A DNA stretch of 64,000 nt from assembly GCF_031755915.1 (NCBI RefSeq), contig NC_083384.1, positions 27,756,001 through 27,820,000 of the forward strand, written 5' to 3'. The notes under the pieces are model-generated. The model had not been told where the DNA came from, did not search any database, and worked only from the letters and a program-made list of their open reading frames with translations. Below are positions 62,110-64,000 of this stretch, in pieces; position 1 is the stretch's first letter; the number at the start of each line of letters is the position of its first letter. Position numbers and translations under genes: made by a program. Origin of the DNA: Ziziphus jujuba (lineage: Eukaryota > Streptophyta > Magnoliopsida > Rosales > Rhamnaceae).

Positions 62110-64000
62110 TCTCCTATGTCCTTGGACTTTATTAATCGTCATAGCAAAGCACAATCTAAATAGGAAATTGTTTTCTTTTAAAATGAAAAACATCTTTGAC
62201 ATTTCCTATTGAAACAAATGATATTCTAGATAGAAAAACTCTCTTTCCTTTATATTCTCCAATATTTATTTCAGCATCTATAACATAATGATTAAATTTA
62301 CAACATAAGTGTCCATGTGAAAATATAGGTTTTCTTAAATAAACACCAACATAAATCAACATTTGTCCTTGGACTTTATTGATCTTCATAGCAAAGCACA
62401 ATCTACTAGGAATTTGTTTTCTTTTAAAGTGAAAAACTTCTTTGACATTTTTTATTGAAAGAAATGATATTCTATGCAGAAAAACTCTTTCCTTTATATT
62501 CTCCAATAATTATTTCAGCAACCATAATATAATGATTAAATTTACAACATATCAGTCGTATTCCATTACAGAGTTTTTCTTATGGATTAATATTTCTTCT
62601 TAATACAACTGGGTAATTCACTTTCAATTTTAATTTATGTGGAGGGAATCCATTTGGAATCAAAGAAATTAAAAATCCTTATGAACATCATTTTCATCTT
62701 TATTTATAGATTCATCAAAACTATAATAAGTCACAACATCACCAACAAATGGATCTATCAAAACATTATTTATATCATCTACATAATGAATACTCAGTGT
62801 CAAAATTGCATTATTTGTTAGCAAATCTATATTCTGATCATGCATTTCTAATCTAGGAAACACACTATCAATCAAAACATTTAATCCAACTTTATCATCC
62901 ACATCAGATATTACTATTGTTGATGGCAATTGTATATAATCATTCACAATACACTCCTCAATTACATCCCCGCTTCGCAACAATAAAAATGGATATTGTT
63001 GAGCTTGCATATTCCTTCTTAATTTTATTCTGATTAAATGTTTCCATAAATATGACTTGACCAAACTTGAATCTATAACATCTTACCTACTTGCTTTTGG
63101 AACAATGGGTAACATTTGTCGAAAATCACCACAAAAAATAACAACTTTACTATAAAAAATAAAAAATAAAAAAAAGATCACAATTGTTTATATTCAACAA
63201 CATTTTATTCGATGATTTTATATTCTCTTTCCTCATCATAGAAACCTTATCCTAAATTATCAACCATGCATCCCTTAATAGTTGAGCTAATCCTTATTAT
63301 TTACAGATGTTACAAATACATCTATTTTCTATAATAAGTAGAATCTTAAATCTAGAATGTGCTGTTCTACCACAGAGTAAAATAAAAGCAGCAACTTCTG
63401 AAGCAGTTGTAGCAATTGCAATTAAGCCCTTTGATCGAACAACAATCAAGACATTTCATATAAAGATGCTTCCTTTAAACATTTTTCAATATCACTATTT
63501 GTAACTAATAATTCATACAGTAATGCTGCATCACAATTAGAACAACATTGAACACCAGTTACAAATTTCAAATTTAAAAAGTTGGTCCTCTAATATGATT
63601 TAGTAATAATCTCAAATAACATTATTTCCCATCTAAAGGACTAACTGTGACGAGTCTACTAACAACAGCACAATATTTCATTCATTTTTTCACGATTTTG
63701 ATTATGTATCCCAATGTAATTTGTTGGCATTTCTTTATTCAACTGCTTCTACTTTCTTGACTTATTTTATTTATAGCAAAAAACTCTATAAGCAATATTC
63801 TACTGAAAAAATTGTTATTTACTATAAATTGTAAACTATCAAAATTTTTAAAAATTACATTTTACCTCTTTTCAAGATGCACTTGTAATGTTTGTAATGT
63901 CAATGACATTTGGGTACATTTTATTCAACAAAAACAATGAATTCTCCACATTGCTTCTGGTGGTAATATCCATTTAGCACATTGAAAAATTTTTCATTTC
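62110..64000 (-). pseudogene. Helitron-type PIF1-like helicase, decayed and cut by the window edge
   Basis: Reading the minus strand from 64000 down, fragments follow the order of Helitron Rep/helicase proteins: WILPPEAMWRI (near 63955), SRLVTVSPLDGK and YLRLLLNHIRGPTF (near 63640-63580), RTAHSRFKI (near 63355), LIIWDEAPMMRKE (near 63240, Walker B region), KVVIFCGDFRQMLPIVPKASR split over 63150-63085, LWKHLIRIKLRRNMQ (near 63020), and the C-terminal PPHKLKLKV..NYPVVLRRNINP, INKVQGQMLIYVGVYLRKPIFSHGHL. Many stops and frameshifts separate them. The Rep (rolling-circle) half would lie beyond the window. Part of the C-terminal domain is tandemly duplicated. A host PIF1 gene is less likely given the fit to the Helitron layout. 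Confidence 0.8.
62116..62552. repeat. Tandem duplication of about 245 bp in the helicase remnant
   Basis: 'gtccttggactttatt' occurs at 62118 and 62365, and 'taatgattaaatttacaacat' at 62286 and 62530. The sequence between is alignable throughout. One joined frame (minus, 62506-62156) runs from one unit's FSHGHL straight into the next unit's CCKFNHY, so the joint itself preserves frame. Confidence 0.85.

Noticed and set aside
1..64000. tRNA, rRNA, known microRNA precursors, CRISPR arrays and bacterial-type operons
   Set aside because: I looked for conserved tRNA boxes, common plant microRNA sequences and regular spacer arrays and saw none. This was by eye, so a dedicated tRNA or microRNA search could still find something.

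Overview
The window is nuclear DNA of a flowering plant, almost certainly a eudicot. Its genes have many short introns with canonical GT/AG borders, the space between genes is very AT-rich and full of (AT)n and poly-A/T tracts, and every confident gene belongs to a plant family. I cannot name the species. There is no sign of operons, CRISPR arrays, rRNA or tRNA genes.

Six apparently intact protein genes are present. Left to right they are a PIP1 aquaporin (6375-8177, +), a TIC32-like short-chain dehydrogenase (12506-16492, +), a YODA-type MAPKK kinase (17844-23145, -), a CYP86A fatty acid omega-hydroxylase (28879-30507, -), a BTB/POZ protein with a WD40-like C-terminal part (50457-51881, -) and a hydroxyproline-rich-glycoprotein-like protein (54244-57787, -). 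I worked out exon borders for the four spliced genes by reading splice sites and keeping the frame; all give proteins of normal family length. The TIC32-like and YODA genes are convergent. The genes are independent housekeeping or developmental loci and do not form a pathway.

The 20 kb between the CYP86A and BTB genes (30.5-50.4 kb) is a repeat-rich accessory region. At 38814-47978 lies a 9.2-kb Mutator-like element (MULE) with degenerate terminal inverted repeats and an identical 9-bp target duplication on both sides. Its transposase is dead: it has in-frame stops, the second catalytic Asp is Tyr, and there are internal tandem duplications. A 2270-bp solo LTR sits inside its coding sequence, flanked by a 5-bp target duplication with one change. 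The right end of the window (about 62.1-64.0 kb, -) holds a decayed Helitron/PIF1-type helicase with an internal tandem duplication; it runs off the window. Three foldback (MITE-like) elements lie at about 2632-3345, 10809-11152 and 31725-31915.

I found no undescribed biological system. The most informative structure is the nested MULE with its solo LTR. Smaller points are a six-site W-box cluster at the LTR start, a purine/pyrimidine-alternating minisatellite filling much of a tiny YODA intron, GA/CT tracts at the 5' ends of most genes, and a five-site AACGG cluster upstream of the aquaporin gene.
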